Below, one piece after another: positions 37,842 through 51,099 of a DNA stretch of 64,000 bases. Source of the DNA: Polytrichum commune. Its lineage: Eukaryota; Streptophyta; Polytrichopsida; Polytrichales; Polytrichaceae. Location: assembly GCA_950295325.1 (NCBI GenBank), contig OX485804.1:248001-312000 (forward strand), read 5' to 3'. Position 1 is the stretch's first letter, and the number at the start of each line of letters is the position of its first letter. The notes beneath the pieces are model-generated. The model saw nothing but the letters and a program-made list of their open reading frames with translations, made no database searches and was not told the DNA's origin. A program made the position numbers and the translations under genes.

Positions 37842-38390
37842 CACTACACCGTTTATGGTATTTAGTGCCACAGACACTATCGGCGGAGGGCCTAGACTAG
37901 ATGCCTAGAGGTCTCCAAGTGTCACACCCACTAATTGCCAATATCATTCCATTCATCAGCATTAGTAATTTTTTTTAAGTGAACAAATATTTATATTATG
38001 ACATTTAAAATAGCACATTGGGATACGTTAGATGATAGTCTTGCATTTTAGTATGCAGAGGAAGTTATTTTTTGAGTGTACTAATGGCAAGTGTCATATG
38101 TTTACATTTTAGTATGCAAGAGGAAGATATTCTTGACCATACTAAGGATAAGTGTCATTTTTCTAAACGTTAGTTAATTGTAGACCATTGTGTAACATAG
38201 GCATGCACCTCATAACACTATATGACATGCTCATGCCAAGATATTAGTAAGCACACTTGAATGTCAAGTGCCATGAGGTGACAATTATGGTGAAGTTGTT
38301 AATCATTGATGTAACCTAGCATATGCCTCAAAATAGGGTAAGTGACATTGTTACACATGTGACACTATATCCATAAACGGTGCACTAATG
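37842..38390. mobile_element. CACTA-like MITE family M2, copy 2
   Basis: Left end 'CACTACACCGTTTATGGTAT' is mirrored at the right end ('CCATAAACGGTG' near 38,371-38,382), giving ~30-bp imperfect terminal inverted repeats that include 'TTAGTGYCAC'. The interior aligns with 29,406-29,839 but is longer. Noncoding. Confidence 0.65.
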
Positions 38391-40955
38391 TTTTGTTTTT
38401 GGCTTCATGACACCAAATTGCACCAAAATAGAAAGGTGGTTTTTTCCCTTTAGATCAAAAACTTGAAAGGAAAAACAAAAAACAAAAAAAAAGGCAATGA
38501 AACGACTAGTTTGGCGGATCAGTGCCAACCCCACATTGAATGTCATGTACACAACCTATGTTGTTGCCAGCACATCAACCTACATGATAGCGCTCCTCCC
38601 TTGTGAGCTAACTCTAATGTTTTAGGGAAATATTTCATCCTATCATCAACTTTAAGGTTGGATACAACAAACAAGAAGCCAAATGGCATTATTCATTTTG
38701 CATTGTACATGTAGATACTCATAAAACCCAAAAAGAATAAACCTTTCCACTTACCTAGATGTTGTGTGGAAGGTGTTGTTTGAGTGGGAATTGTCTATTT
38801 GTAAAGAAATCAAGTGGTTGTCATATGGTTTGTTGAACTACCAACAATCACATGCATGCATTTTGTTATTGCTTGAATGCATAGTTGAAGATTGTGTTCT
38901 CTAAACATGGTTTTGAACTAGTCAAACTCTCAACGTTTTTACATGTGTTTAGGTAATTTGGAGTTTGATATGTGTAAGCCATGTACAAATAAACTACATG
39001 TTGTGAACAAAAGGAAAGGTGCATGTGTTCAAAGAGGCAACACCATATGAAGATTGTCTACTCTCTATAGCAAAGGTGCTTGAAATTGCAAAGGTATATT
39101 TCTCCACCGATAGCAAATTGCAAATCATGTATGACAATGGTATATAGTATTGGTTTTGCCTACTTTGATGTAAAGCGTATCAAATCATGTCTTGGGGCCG
39201 GAGACACACAAGTCTTTTCATAGCTAGAGTATTCTTCATTCACTTTCAACTTGTTAGTGATAATGTTATTTTTATTACAAGCAATTTATTTATTAAGCAA
39301 TAGGATGGTTCTTGTCTAGTGTGTAATTATAATACATGCATGCTAACAAATTTTCAAATTGCCTAAGCTAGTAGAGTAGGTTGTTGACTTTGCAAACTCA
39401 CCACCTTGCTAACGTGTTGCACCCTCCTCGTCATTGCTTCTTCACTTGTCACATGAGCCACTTATAGAATCTTGTTTTTTTTTGTCCCTTCCACTTTGTA
39501 ATTGTCACACCCAAGGTTTGCTCCACTTCTTCATTTTTTTTCATTCTTTCATTAGAGATCTTCATGCTCTCCTCGTTTTTTTTTGTTTTTTTATTTATAG
39601 TTATAGCCCATGTCATGTTTAATATTTAAAATGTTGGTTTGGTGGAGTTTCAGTTTCAATCTGACACACATGTGTAGAAATTAAAGATTTACAGTGTTGT
39701 TAATGATACATAAAGAGTGGTTTTTTAGATATGCCAAACATAATGGGGACGATGATTATCAAACACTCTCAAATGAAAACATTCCTTTAACTTTGAGAAG
39801 GAATGACCAACCTTACTCAATAATCATGCATTGCATATACCAAGATTAACATAAATGTTACTTGTATTGACAAGGTGTTTGATGCTTGCAAATTGTATAG
39901 TACGTTTAACCGTTTACATATAGAAGGCATTCATAGGGTCTTGGAAGGCCCTTTTCATTTCCATTTATCAGTTGGTACGAAATCTTGACGACAAATTCCG
40001 AAGATTACCATGACTCCCTCATGAACCAAATTTGGGTGCACCTCCAATTCTAGTTCAAAGCTCGTAAATTCCACTCATAGTCATCTAGTGATGGGTTGAG
40101 GGGATACGAATACGTAGCCGCATCTCCAAAAGTCTAGGAACTATAAGAAAACTATGACCTCAACACTCACTTGAAGAAGTTGACCAATAAATCTAGGATA
40201 CATGTCCCCTTGTTTCTTCTAGATTTTTTTAGGGTAAAGAATTTGATGGACAATTTTTTAACTATCATCTCCTTTTAAAGATGCATCGTTCGTTGATTTC
40301 TGAATTTTCATGTTTTTTTTATTTGTTTTCTTTTGTTTTAACTTTTTAACTTTTTTTTGAGATTGCTTTGTTTTTCCTATAACTTGGGCAGTGTTCTTTC
40401 ATTTTACTATTCTTTTTTCTTGTTCTATTGATGATGTCATCTTGCCTCTCTTTTCATTTTAATTATTTAATTTTTGAAATCCGCTTGCTTCAATTATTTT
40501 GGTGATATGTTATTATTTCTAAAAACTTTGATCATCTTTCTTTTACATACCATTATAGGTCTATTGTTTTCTCCTTTTTGTGCATTTCATTTTCCTCATC
40601 TTTGTCTTAATAGTTCTTATTTTGATATAACTTTTATTTCAAACTCTCTTCTGCAATCCTATTTTTCAAAATTTTGTGCCTTTCAAAGAAAAAAAGAACC
40701 TTAGTACTCTGTTTTATTGAATGCAACTAGTATAGTCAATCATGTTTGTTACTCGCGTAAATAGAAAAGATGGATTATTTTCATTTTTCTATGATTACAT
40801 CCTATTATGAACATGTTAAGAACGCTATCTATAATTGAAAATTTTATGATGATCATAAATACAATTAAAAAGAATGGTTCATGTCATCATATACACATTA
40901 CACAATAGATATTCTATATACATTTTGATTTTCATGTGTTGTCTTATATTTTATA
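38391..40955. other. Intergenic AT-rich DNA, no gene seen
   Basis: Long T-rich tracts, especially 39.4-39.6 and 40.2-40.7 kb, give fortuitous open frames. No domain or splice-supported exon. Confidence 0.5.
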
Positions 40956-41181
40956 CTCCCTCCGTCCCAAAATGATTGTCCTACCCCCCGAAGTTTTTTG
41001 TCCCAAAACTATTTTCCAAGATCATATGTTTATTGATTTTGTTGACGTAGAAATTTTTGCTAGGTAATTTGGTGTGCCAAACAATTTTTACATCAACAGA
41101 ATCAATAAACATTTGATCTCGGCCATCTTTTTGGGACATAACACTCCAGGGGGTAGGACAATCATTATGGGATGGAGGGGA
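40956..41181. mobile_element. Stowaway-like (Tc1/mariner) MITE, ~226 bp
   Basis: Begins CTCCCTCCGTCCCAAAATGA right after a TA dinucleotide, the well-known Stowaway terminus. It ends with its imperfect inverse (13-base end GGGATGGAGGGGA). The arms extend about 33 bp with few mismatches ('ATGATTGTCCTACCCCC'). Interior pairs such as 'TTATTGATTTTGTTGA' are mirrored too, so the whole element folds. The right TA is mutated. Confidence 0.85.
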
Positions 41182-41884
41182 TCGTATAGTGGTTATACTC
41201 AAACATTATAGAACTTTTCATACTGGCCTATCAAGATCATCACAACTATTTATTCATCACAAGTTAATATAATACTCAATTATTTTGGTGCATAAAATAC
41301 CATCAAATTTTATTATATTTTTCATTAACATTTTGATGCTCATAAAATATTAATATATTATGATACAATTTTATTTCTAATAGGTATTATTTATCAAAAT
41401 TCCATGTGTTATATTTGACATAGCACATTTCTATAAAACAATGCTCATGTATAATAAATGTTTTAATGATAAAAATCAAATGTGGTTGTTGTTATATTTG
41501 ATCATGTGTGAGGACCCTACATAAATAGGAATTCATTGAAATAGCATTTGGTTGAGTGCCCCGTCACATGTGACTGCACACTACACTTGAAGGCATGTGA
41601 CCACACTACATGAGTTTGGAGGTGTCTTGGGACAACATGTGGAAATTTCTTTTGGACTCTCATAGTTTCATGATCATGGCTCTTGGCTCTTGGCTTATGT
41701 GTGAAGTGGCCCTCACAACTCCTCTTAGTGAAAAGCATGTATGGCATCCTACTCGTTCACTTTGCTCAAGCAAGAGCAAAGACTCACTGTAAACGTTGGC
41801 ACCAATACTCTTATTTTTTGATAGGCTTTTCTTGGCTGTTGGTTGCGGGGTGAGAAATTTTAGTGTACTAACGAGGAGACCCAT
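41182..41884. other. Intergenic DNA, nothing recognised
   Basis: No supported gene or repeat boundary. Confidence 0.45.
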
Positions 41885-42085
41885 CGGCTACACTAAACAT
41901 CTCATTTAGTGCAGCCCACACTGTTCATTGTTGACTTACATTGATTGTCTTGCAATCATTGGGTGGCAACCAAAGACGGTGCCACTTAACATTTGGTGTT
42001 ACATAATAAGACTTAAAAATCACTCTAATTAACATGACACGCAAGTTTTAATGCCACACTAAATCAAATATTTAATGTATTTATA
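41885..42085 (+). mobile_element. MITE family M1, copy 3
   Basis: Starts 'GCTACACTAAACATCTCATT' and ends with 'CACACTAAATCAAATATTTA'. Interior matches 18,283-18,462 and 18,715-18,850. This copy has the best-preserved left terminus of the three. Confidence 0.6.
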
Positions 42086-42485
42086 GATAACCCGACTGAG
42101 CTTAAAAAAAACAATTCACATATAATATCCGTGGAATACTCCAACCCTCTTTAGGAATTTGTTGAATATTGGTTAAATTAATAAAGAAGTGAAGGGAACC
42201 TACATGCAACAAATTGGTCTAATTATTATTTTTGGAGCGCATTGTATTTGCTTGCACCTTCTTAGAGGTACACGATATATACCTGACCACAACAATGTAA
42301 TGACAAGCTCTAGCAATTTAGCAAGTAACATTCCATCTAATGTGGTGAGAAAATCTCTAAACCCCAAAGCCCACAAAGTCAACAAATCCTCCACTTCAAT
42401 TACACATGTTACACATGATCTAATTATTTATTTGAACTCAATGGTCATGGCTTCACATATATTGCCCATCAAGACCCATCCGCAT

Positions 42486-42508
42486 GTATGTGTGTGTGTG
42501 CACGCGCG

Positions 42509-42563
<55 letters not shown>
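42486..42563. repeat. Compound microsatellite (TG)n-(CG)n-(CA)n-(TA)n
   Basis: Runs of TG, then CG (about 16 bases), CA (about 28 bases) and TA (about 18 bases) follow each other without gaps. The alternating purine-pyrimidine composition can favour Z-DNA. Open frames across it are artefacts. Confidence 0.95.
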
Positions 42564-43800
42564 GAGCATGGAAAAAATGTTGGAAGTGTCTACAACATGT
42601 TCCTCTAACTATAATCCTTGCCCTATATCACTCAAACATAGGTGGTTATTTAAGAAGAGTGATCTTATAAGGTCCACATACATTGTCTCATCCAATTAGA
42701 TAACACGATTCACAATGATGTTTATTTCAAATTTTAGAACTAGACGTTGATATGTATGTATTATAAGAAGATTGTTTTCCAAATCATCATATGGAATCCC
42801 TTTGCAATTGTGTTGAACATAAAACCTAGGATGATGTCCATATTTTGAGCACAAGCCTTCTAGGTTCAACAATCCACACAACTAGGAGGGCTCGAGTCAT
42901 CATTTAAAGAAATTGAATTCTTCACTTTGACTTACTATAACCTTTGCATCTCAACTTCGATTTTTAAACATGAAATGAAAATCTTCTTGATTCTCAATTC
43001 CTAGCCAAATGGGACAATTATGATCCAATCCAATGACCAAAATTGTATGCGGACTTGGAAGTTTTGACATTAAAACTATATACTGTAACCTCATTTGGAG
43101 TATATCTATGATCATGGTTCCAAAGTCAAATATGTTTTACAAATTAAAGAAGACCAAGCTATATTAAGTAGTTCCCATTTTCCACCTTCAACTTATAATA
43201 TTGCCATAATGTTTGATGCTTGCTTGGGATTAAAGTTTCATGACATCTACTGAGGGGGAGAGTAAAGAAACTATTTATCATGTAGATCATGTGAATGATT
43301 GTTCTAAACCAAATTAACACCTAAATCAAGATCAAAGACCATGAATTAGTCTAGTGGAATTAACTAGAGATGGATCATCCCGAACCCAATAAGGGGGCAT
43401 GTTTTTACCACCCTTGATAGATGTTGTGAACCAAATCCCTTACTCATAGGGGCAAATTATGTTAGTTTCACCTTCAATACACCAAATAGTCCTATCAGTT
43501 GTGGATTAGCATTTGAAATTTACATGTTGCTATAAATGATACTATCATATTCTTACTTTCATTAAGCAAACAGTATGCACGTCAAGGTTCATGAATTAAC
43601 GCACTAAACAAACAAAATGAGATTCTCGATTAAAAAAGTGAGGCCTAGCAACGTGTAACTCCAAATGGGAACTCGCACTAATGGGCTCAGTTAGTCGCAC
43701 TAATTGGCTCACTGAGTCACTAATAGGCCAAGTAGCTACCCAGGCGAGCTCACGTGCAGATGAGTCACGGGCATTGGGAACAAATGGGAACAAAGGAGAA
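42564..43800. other. Intergenic DNA upstream of the ZCCHC8-like gene
   Basis: No gene seen. 'GGCTCAGTTAGTCGCACTAA' and 'GGCTCACTGAGTCACTAATA' near 43,683-43,730 form a short direct repeat in the presumed promoter. Confidence 0.45.
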
Positions 43801-43880
43801 CGTGTGTCTTTCGCGGCGGGCTTTCATCGCGAGGAATGCTCGAGAGAGCGACAGAGAGGAAGCGAGCGCGCGAGAGCTTC

Positions 43881-43889
43881 AAACCCTAA
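43881..43889 (+). promoter_or_regulatory. Telo-box at presumed 5'UTR exon of the ZCCHC8-like gene
   Basis: AAACCCTAA just after a GAGA-rich stretch, within the presumed noncoding first exon. That exon ends at 44,034, where a good donor 'CTG|GTGAGT' is present. Confidence 0.4.
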
Positions 43890-44905
43890 TGAATGATTGC
43901 CGAAATCTGGGAACCGCTGCATCAGCCGGGTGTCTACGGCTCCGTTTCTTGTTGCTACTTGCCGCTTTGCAAATTTCTCTACCCTTTGGGCACCGCTGCA
44001 ATTGGCAACAGAAAACTTTGGAGTTACTCTTCTGGTGAGTTCTCGCAGGCCCGCTGCGTTTCTGCATTCTCTCTGATGTTGTTTTTATATTCTGCTCCTG
44101 AGGTTGGATGAATTCTTTCGCACTCATTTTCTATTTTTCTCGACTATATGCTTCGTGGACGGAAAGCGGCAAGCAGTAGAGTTCAAGTTGTTTATTGCTA
44201 TTGTGTGAGCGGTTAAGGCACCGCTGTTAGGGTAGGTACTTTGCAAATAGGAAGGAGAGAGTTCTCTGCGTTCTCGTTAGTTTGCAGCAGCTTCTGGATT
44301 CTTTCCTATTTCTACTTGTCGGTTTCAGCTTCTACACATGGACTATCTGCATCTTTGCTTGTGTTTTGTGTCTGTAAATAGTAGCGCATCCAAATGTCAT
44401 GCACACTCTCTTTTCTTTCTTTTAATTTGTTCCATTCGGAAGGGATTGCGAGCCAATATCTGAGACTTCTCACTTTCTCCCTTTACTTCTCTTAGACATT
44501 AGGCCATGTTATACCATATGGAGGCGATCATTTGGACCATAGAATGTAGTGTTACTTTAACTAAACAACCACGGAAAATCCTGTATAATTGGAACTATTT
44601 AATACACTCCAAACATCTGACGCTTGATGCTTCTCTCCAAATATTTGTCACATTTGAAAGTCATACTCGCAAATAAACCCTTACTGCTGCATAGGCGGTT
44701 TTGACTATACCTTCAGTGCTGGACTATGGGAGCTTTGTTAACCTTGAAGAAGAATTTACCTTTACAATCACTGTCCATGTCAACATTCTGGGCGCACATT
44801 TTTTACTTTAGACTTAATAGTATGCTGCGAACTTGTATCTTGAGTCAGGATCGGTATGAATCATCCATACTGGTATTGCTTGACTTAATCAGGTCTGCTG
44901 AAGCT

Positions 44906-47900
44906 ATGGGCAGTATTGATGCCGAGGTGGAGATTGACATGGAGATATCTGATGACGAGCAGGAGCACTCTAAGGAAAATGCAGTGGCACAAGCTCGAAC
45001 AGTGCCAAAGGTTGAATACTCTTCTGCAGAGAAATTGTTGGCAGACAGTATCCTCCTAATTTTTTCTATATTCCGATGCCATGTCAGTGTATAGTTAATG
45101 AATGGAATGATTTTCAATTGCATTGTTTAGGCATCAATAGCTCATTGGCAGTTCAATCACTGGCAGTTTCTTTATTCTGATACTGAAGATCACTCACATT
45201 ATCTTTTTTCTCTTACTGAAGGTTAGGTAGATGTTTCCATATTAATAAAATTCACCTTCATAATATTAAAAAGGTATATTGACACCTGTTCCAGATCTAT
45301 GAAGATTGCTTAGATAATACAATGAGGATTTGTTCTTTTGTTAACTGAGATAATATTGGGGGTTGATGGAGTTTATGAGATCTAGTTTTCATTATTGCAT
45401 CAATAAATTCTCTGTGGGTGCTGCTGCTGTTCCTGTTACATGATTGCAATCCTGTGAATTTTATCATGGAGAAGAATATTCCTGACCCTTGTTGAGAAGG
45501 TGATTCAAGTCGAAAGCGCAAGCAGTCCTCATTTGTTGAAACAAGTCCTTCTGTGCGTGTTGTATACCAAAACCTTTCAAGGTAAGACACATTGTATAGT
45601 TTGTGAGGTGGCCTGAATACTGTAGTTGTTAGGGGTGGAGCAAATGTTTGTGTCGTAAACCCATTTGCAAATAAGATAAGCAGCATTGAAACACAAAGCT
45701 CTGCTTGTGACATTGTGAATGACTCAAACTTATCTTCTCATGAATGAACAGTGAATCATAAGGTTGTTATTTACGTTTGCATACAGTGATATATTGTATT
45801 TTGGAGTTTTCTAGTAGTATTGCTCCCTGCAGCTGTAGAGCACAGTGTGGGCATTTCGGTAGGGATCCAAGTTCATCAAAGATCCTGTCCAGAGTATGGG
45901 CGGTATCAGTTCTGTAAACCTAGAGTGCAATCACTCTGTGTGAGGTAGTACTGATAATGTTGTGATGATTTGATGCAGGGAGAGCCGAAAAAGACTGCAG
46001 GATCTCTTGCGGCGGTGGTGTGAGTGGCAGGGTTGGCACAGTCAACAGAATGTTGCTGTACGTCTTTACCTTTTCTCTTCGTCATGCATGCATTTTCACA
46101 CCAAACCACATGCATGCAAACACATTCTTTACAGGCACATCCATTTACATTTGTGCACAAGAATGCTCTCCATTTGTGACAAGAAGCAGTGTGCACTTCC
46201 TTTTGGCACACACAACAGGATATAGATGACCAGTGATTCTTGTGTGCCATTTGAGTAATGCACTACTTTTTTGACTTGAAAGCCACATTCACAAAGTGCT
46301 TTGTTAAGATATAACATTGGGTCTCAGTGTTGATGCTGCAAGAATTTTCTTGCAGATCATCTCTCAAACTGTGGCATTTTGGGTTCATGGCAGTCCAGAG
46401 ACGAACCCGTGGAAAATGGTGATGAGCAGTACTTCCCAGCCCTACAAATCGGCCCCACTGCCAGTAGCTTCAGTGTGGTAAGTGTTCTCTCATGTGAAAT
46501 TCAATATAAATTGCTGCGGAATGCTCTCCACTGGTTACTGATCCATATTGCTGTGTCCAGTTATCATCTTTTGTTGGAGAGGTAGTGGGTGTTAAGGGTT
46601 TTTCTCTTTACTTCTTTTATACCATAGGTCTATGTAGGATTCACATGTCTTCTTGGGATGTGCTTGCAAAGTAGGCTGGGTGTACTTTACTTTGTATTTG
46701 TAGTTTCTGCTATTGGTGGGACTAAGTATGCGTTAGTTTTAAGCGTTTTTGGTTACATGTACTATAAAATCTGCTCAAGAAGGTCTTAGTATTCTGGTAT
46801 TGCAGTTGCATATTTTGAGTTGTTAAACTGAAATGACATGTCAAATCATTTTTGTTGATATTATACTTTATTGAAAGATATGTAGTCCCAAAGTACTCAA
46901 CATGAATTTGTTTTTGGTTCAGCCGTTGATCAGACAATTATAGTCCTCCATAGTAAATAAGGGTGTTTATGAACATGTCTATTTATTGATGGCTGTTTGT
47001 ACATGACACCATTTTTTACCCCTTACATGGGCTGTAGGTTGAGGTTTCATGGTGTATACTTTTTTTGATACCATTTTTGCAATTGATTAAATTTGTATCT
47101 TATATTTGTTATGGGTCAGTCCTTCTGGGTTGACAGGCCCACAAAGCAAGCTCGCACAAAAGATGCAGATGAAGCAAAGCATTTTGTAAATTCAAGCAAT
47201 CAAGACAGGGATAGTGAAGTTGATGTGCCCCTTTATGACCGAGTTACCCCTTCACTATCATCTCAAGAAACACGGGAGAATGGGTGAGCCTCTTTGATGA
47301 AGATCACTTAATTTGTTGCATCTTTCTTCCTCTGCTTCATGCATATATTGGTCACTAAGTTCTCTACAGCCGCATTCAATTGCTTTTTTTGGCGGTTCCC
47401 ATGGAATCAAGTGCACAATCAGCAGTGTGCAAACAGTCGTTGCCAACTTCAGTTCATGCATTGAGAAATTCTGAAAACATCTCACTTGCTTCCATGCAGG
47501 CACATTGAGCTCCAACGTGAGGCAACTCGCTGCTTTAATTGTGGATCTTATAGTCATGCGCTTAGAGACTGTCAGAGGCCTCGCAATTATGATGCCATCA
47601 ACTCTGCCAGGTCAAATCACAACTCCAAGAAAGCTTTTCCATCTGGACCTCGAGTTCCTGTGCGATATTATCAGACACCTGCAGGTGGAAAAGATGATGA
47701 TGAGAGGAAGCCTGGAGGGCCAGCCAGGGAAACACGGGAACCTTCAGGTGTTAGGGTATGTATTTGTGAAAAAATGTTACTTATTTTCTGCTTTTGTAGT
47801 TCCATGTTACTCTCTCTAGAGCCACACTTGTTGATGCAACAATTTTCTGTTCTAACAAGTAGACTGCCAGGACAATGATCCGCCACCTTGGCTTCATGGA

Positions 47901-49195
47901 GGACGAGAGCTTGTTAATCCTCCTGGGTTTGTTGGTATGTCTTTACTTTCTTCTGTGCATGATTCTAGTATATCATTGGAAAAAATTCTATGGCTGTGAA
48001 GGAGGCTTGGTGCTGTGAATGGCATGTTTCTTTTTCGACCAGACCTGATGTTTTTGTTTGAATATTGAAATATTGTCATCAAGCCCTTTAATAATATGCA
48101 CTCTTGCTGTGCATATTTTTGACACGTGAAGTTTGGTGGAATATTAATTTCTTTAGATTGCATTCTTTTCTTCCATGATGTGACCACCTCCAACAATACA
48201 CATTCTTAAGAACACCTATATGGAATGAAATTTCAGGCAAGGTGGATGAAGCATCTAAGGATGCTGCTGGCATAGACAAGGAACAGAAGGAGAAGAAAAC
48301 AGCTAGTGTGGAAGAGGGTGAAGAAGGTGAAATTGTTGATGATGATGTAGAGCCCCCAGGAACTGAAGAAGAGCTTTACATAGCATTTTCCAGTGACACT
48401 GATTCACAGGACAAACGACCAAGTACTGAATTTTCAGGGATGAATTTATCTGCTCCAGCTAGTTTAGATGAACACACTTGGAGACAACAGACACCAACAT
48501 ATGTTCCTGCCCAAACAAGAAGCAGTCACTATCAGCGGTCCGTTTCAATGCATAATTCAAGAACTCCAACTTATGGCACTCCGTCGCCAGGACCCTATGT
48601 TCTAAACCCACAGAGGGTTTGGGAAGGGAGAAATCTACATTATAGAGACAATGCTAGTCCAGCCTGGGAGACAGCGACAGCTAGATCTGCTCCAAGTGCT
48701 CCCATAGCTGTCCCAGTGCCCAAAAAGGATGATGATGATTGGGAATTGAACTTTGAATCGAGTGTCTATCGATCAGATAGTTCAAGAGCATCAAGTGCAC
48801 CTCACGGGCTGGTTGGATATTATGATACAGGAAGACAAGGTTTGACAGTGAACACTGCTGGTTTGACAAGTTTTTCCCCCCCAGAGCCTTCTCAGTTATC
48901 TCCAACTGGCAGTGGTTATGGTGAGAGTTTTCGACCGTCCTCTGGATACCTTCCTTCTCCCACTCCGCCAGCCTCAAGAAATGGGACGTCAACACCACCC
49001 TTGCCTTCACAGGTGTCACAATATTTTGATAGTTTTCATACGTCAGTGCACCAGTCGCAGTTTTATCAGGCCTCACATGCTTCAGACTCTAATGCCAACA
49101 ATGCTTGGGCCCAAGCTCAGGCTGCTCTTTCTTCACTGCAAACAAACCAGAAAGGTGATGGGCACTCTGAGTCTCAAAGTCATCAAGGGAGGTAA
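44906..49195 (+). CDS. ZCCHC8/PSP-domain zinc-knuckle protein (NEXT complex type), 626 aa in 8 coding exons
   Basis: Exons: 44,906-45,047; 45,500-45,581; 45,979-46,057; 46,343-46,477; 47,120-47,283; 47,500-47,755; 47,871-47,934; 48,237-49,195 (TAA). The joined length is divisible by three and all introns are GT-AG. Text matches plant PSP/CCHC proteins such as Arabidopsis At5g38600: 'RVVYQNLSR' with 'LLRRWCEWQGWH', 'DEQYFPALQ', 'DVPLYDR', a CCHC knuckle at residues 212-225 (CFNCGSYSHALRDC) and a PSP motif 'DPPPWLHGGRELVNPPGF' (289-306). An acidic stretch and a long Ser/Pro-rich tail follow. Animal ZCCHC8 scaffolds the nuclear exosome-targeting complex and PSP binds partners in spliceosomal RNPs. 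The exon 4 acceptor (46,343) was chosen by phase; a nearby CAG at 46,355 would break the frame. A 5'UTR exon probably ends at 44,034. Confidence 0.85.
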
Positions 49196-50515
49196 ATCTG
49201 ATCTTGGATGCTCAATCTCTGGAAGTTTGTACCATCTGGAAGAATTATGCCTGCTCTATGTATATAATCCATTGCAAATAGCCTGAAAATGAAAACTTCT
49301 AGAGTTAACTCGAATTGCAATGTTGTGCAAAGCCAGAAATCTATCATTTTGTACTGTGTTCCCATGTTGAGGGGGGCTACTCAGTGGGTGCATTTATGAT
49401 GTAGACAAGAGTAGATGGTAAGGTCTTGGCCTTGACAGCACTTCAGCAGGTGAAGGCCGTCTATCGAAGGATCCTTTTGCTACAAGATATTACGTGCCAA
49501 AGCATTGGTACTGTTGTAACGTTGCAACCCATGTTGTTGGAGCAACATCAAGTTGAGAGAAGTCTGAAGGGTGTTTCTTACTGCCGTGAAGGTCATCCCA
49601 GGGCAGTATTTCTCACTCTGTACAAGAGATCTTGATGATTGCAAAGAATGACAGCATATTTAGTGTCCTAGAACATCTTCTACGGACCATGCTGTCAAGT
49701 GTTGTAGATTATAGAGCTTGATATTCAACCTTGATTTTCTCATCAAGAAATTGATGGAAAAGGTGAGTGGGTTCTCTTCCCATATATGCATGCATTGTCT
49801 TGCAAGGGTCTAACTGCTGTACTCCAATGTGGCTGAAGAGGTTGCATTTAAAGCAATTTACCCTCTTTTGTGATCAATAACTCACTGTTTCCTCAGACAA
49901 TTTCTTTCTGTACAGTTTTTGAGACGTTTCTAGCATCCATATCATTTTCTTTGAATAGGCTTGTGATATATTAGAGGGTTGTCACGAATTTTTATAGTTT
50001 TCCACCTTATTTTCATCTGTAAATGTCACACAAATGGGAAGATTACTGTCTCTGAGGTTGTTCTAGATGAAAGAAGTGCATCTGTTGCTCTTGAAAGTGT
50101 TGTTTCGCCCATTTCTCAGTTGGTAAAGTGTCTGAATCTTAGTGGGAGAGCACCTGTTATTTTGTGAGCACCATGTGTGTGCATGACACATGATGAAACA
50201 AAAACCACATAACAAACTCCATTTTGTTATTGGTTTCTCCTCACCTTGGGAAGAAAGGTATTTGCTTTTCATTTAGAAAATATTTCTCTGCATTATATTG
50301 TAAAAGTCAATTTGGCGAGGTGTGTTATTGCACTTAATGTTCAGATATTCGAACAGATAGCACCAACCCATGCAAAGGCATAATGGCCCTAGGAGACTAG
50401 GCGCCAAGAATCCAGGCCTGGTGAGTTGGCTCTATAACTGTTGACCTCAAGGTTCTGTAGATAGTAAGAGCATTTTGAATGTTGTACTTATCTGAACTTG
50501 GAAATTTTTAAATCT
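49196..50515. other. 3' region of the ZCCHC8-like gene and intergenic DNA
   Basis: Probably contains the 3'UTR. The stop lies in 'GGGAG|GTAAAT', which could also act as a donor, so additional 3' exons cannot be excluded, but I recognised none. Confidence 0.4.
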
Positions 50516-50724
50516 GCTACACAATATTTAGTGTCACTTACTATTTGGAATTACGCAATGTAATAACTATCTATTGTAAATCTCGTTTTTTACCAACAAA
50601 GGTCGAATTGGTTGTTTGGACATTACAGAACACTGGCATCTTTACTTAATGAAAAAACCTGACTAAAAAGATATAGCATTGTGTAATTCCGAATAGTTAC
50701 ACTAAATAGAATGTTTTGTGTAGT
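50516..50724. mobile_element. MITE family M3, ~209 bp with ~45-bp inverted ends
   Basis: Left end 'CTACACAATATTTAGTGT' with 'TTTGGAATTACGCAATG' is mirrored at the right end, whose inverse reads 'CTACACAAAACATTCTATTT' and then 'TTCGGAATTACACAATG'. Ends resemble families M1 and M2 (CTACAC...ATTTAGTG). Noncoding, with no clear target-site duplication. Confidence 0.65.
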
Positions 50725-51099
50725 TTCTAGTGAGGTCTAAATAGTACACATGAAGTTATCTTGCTTTGACCAGAAAATAATATTCGGTAAATAATGTTGA
50801 TGGCCTTGTGAACAGCTTTTGAGGTAAAGCCTTTTGTTATGTGGTGTACAAAGGGCAAGAATCATAGATTGAGCATTTTTGCAATAGAAGAGTTTCAAAA
50901 GACTTAGTCCCAGACTCACTGAAGCAAGAGCATTGTACCTGTGCCTTTCAGAAGACAGTATCATATCTAGCTTGAAGTGACATCAAGTGAAGGGAAGAAA
51001 AGTTGCCGTTTTCATCTTTTGCAGACATGGAGAGAGTGCATTCACTTGCTTAATCAACTACCACACTCTGACACTGTTTTTCACTCGTGTGTCCACAGG

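Noticed and set aside
42189-42608. 139-codon frame with His-Thr repeats
   Set aside because: Created by the CA/TA compound microsatellite.
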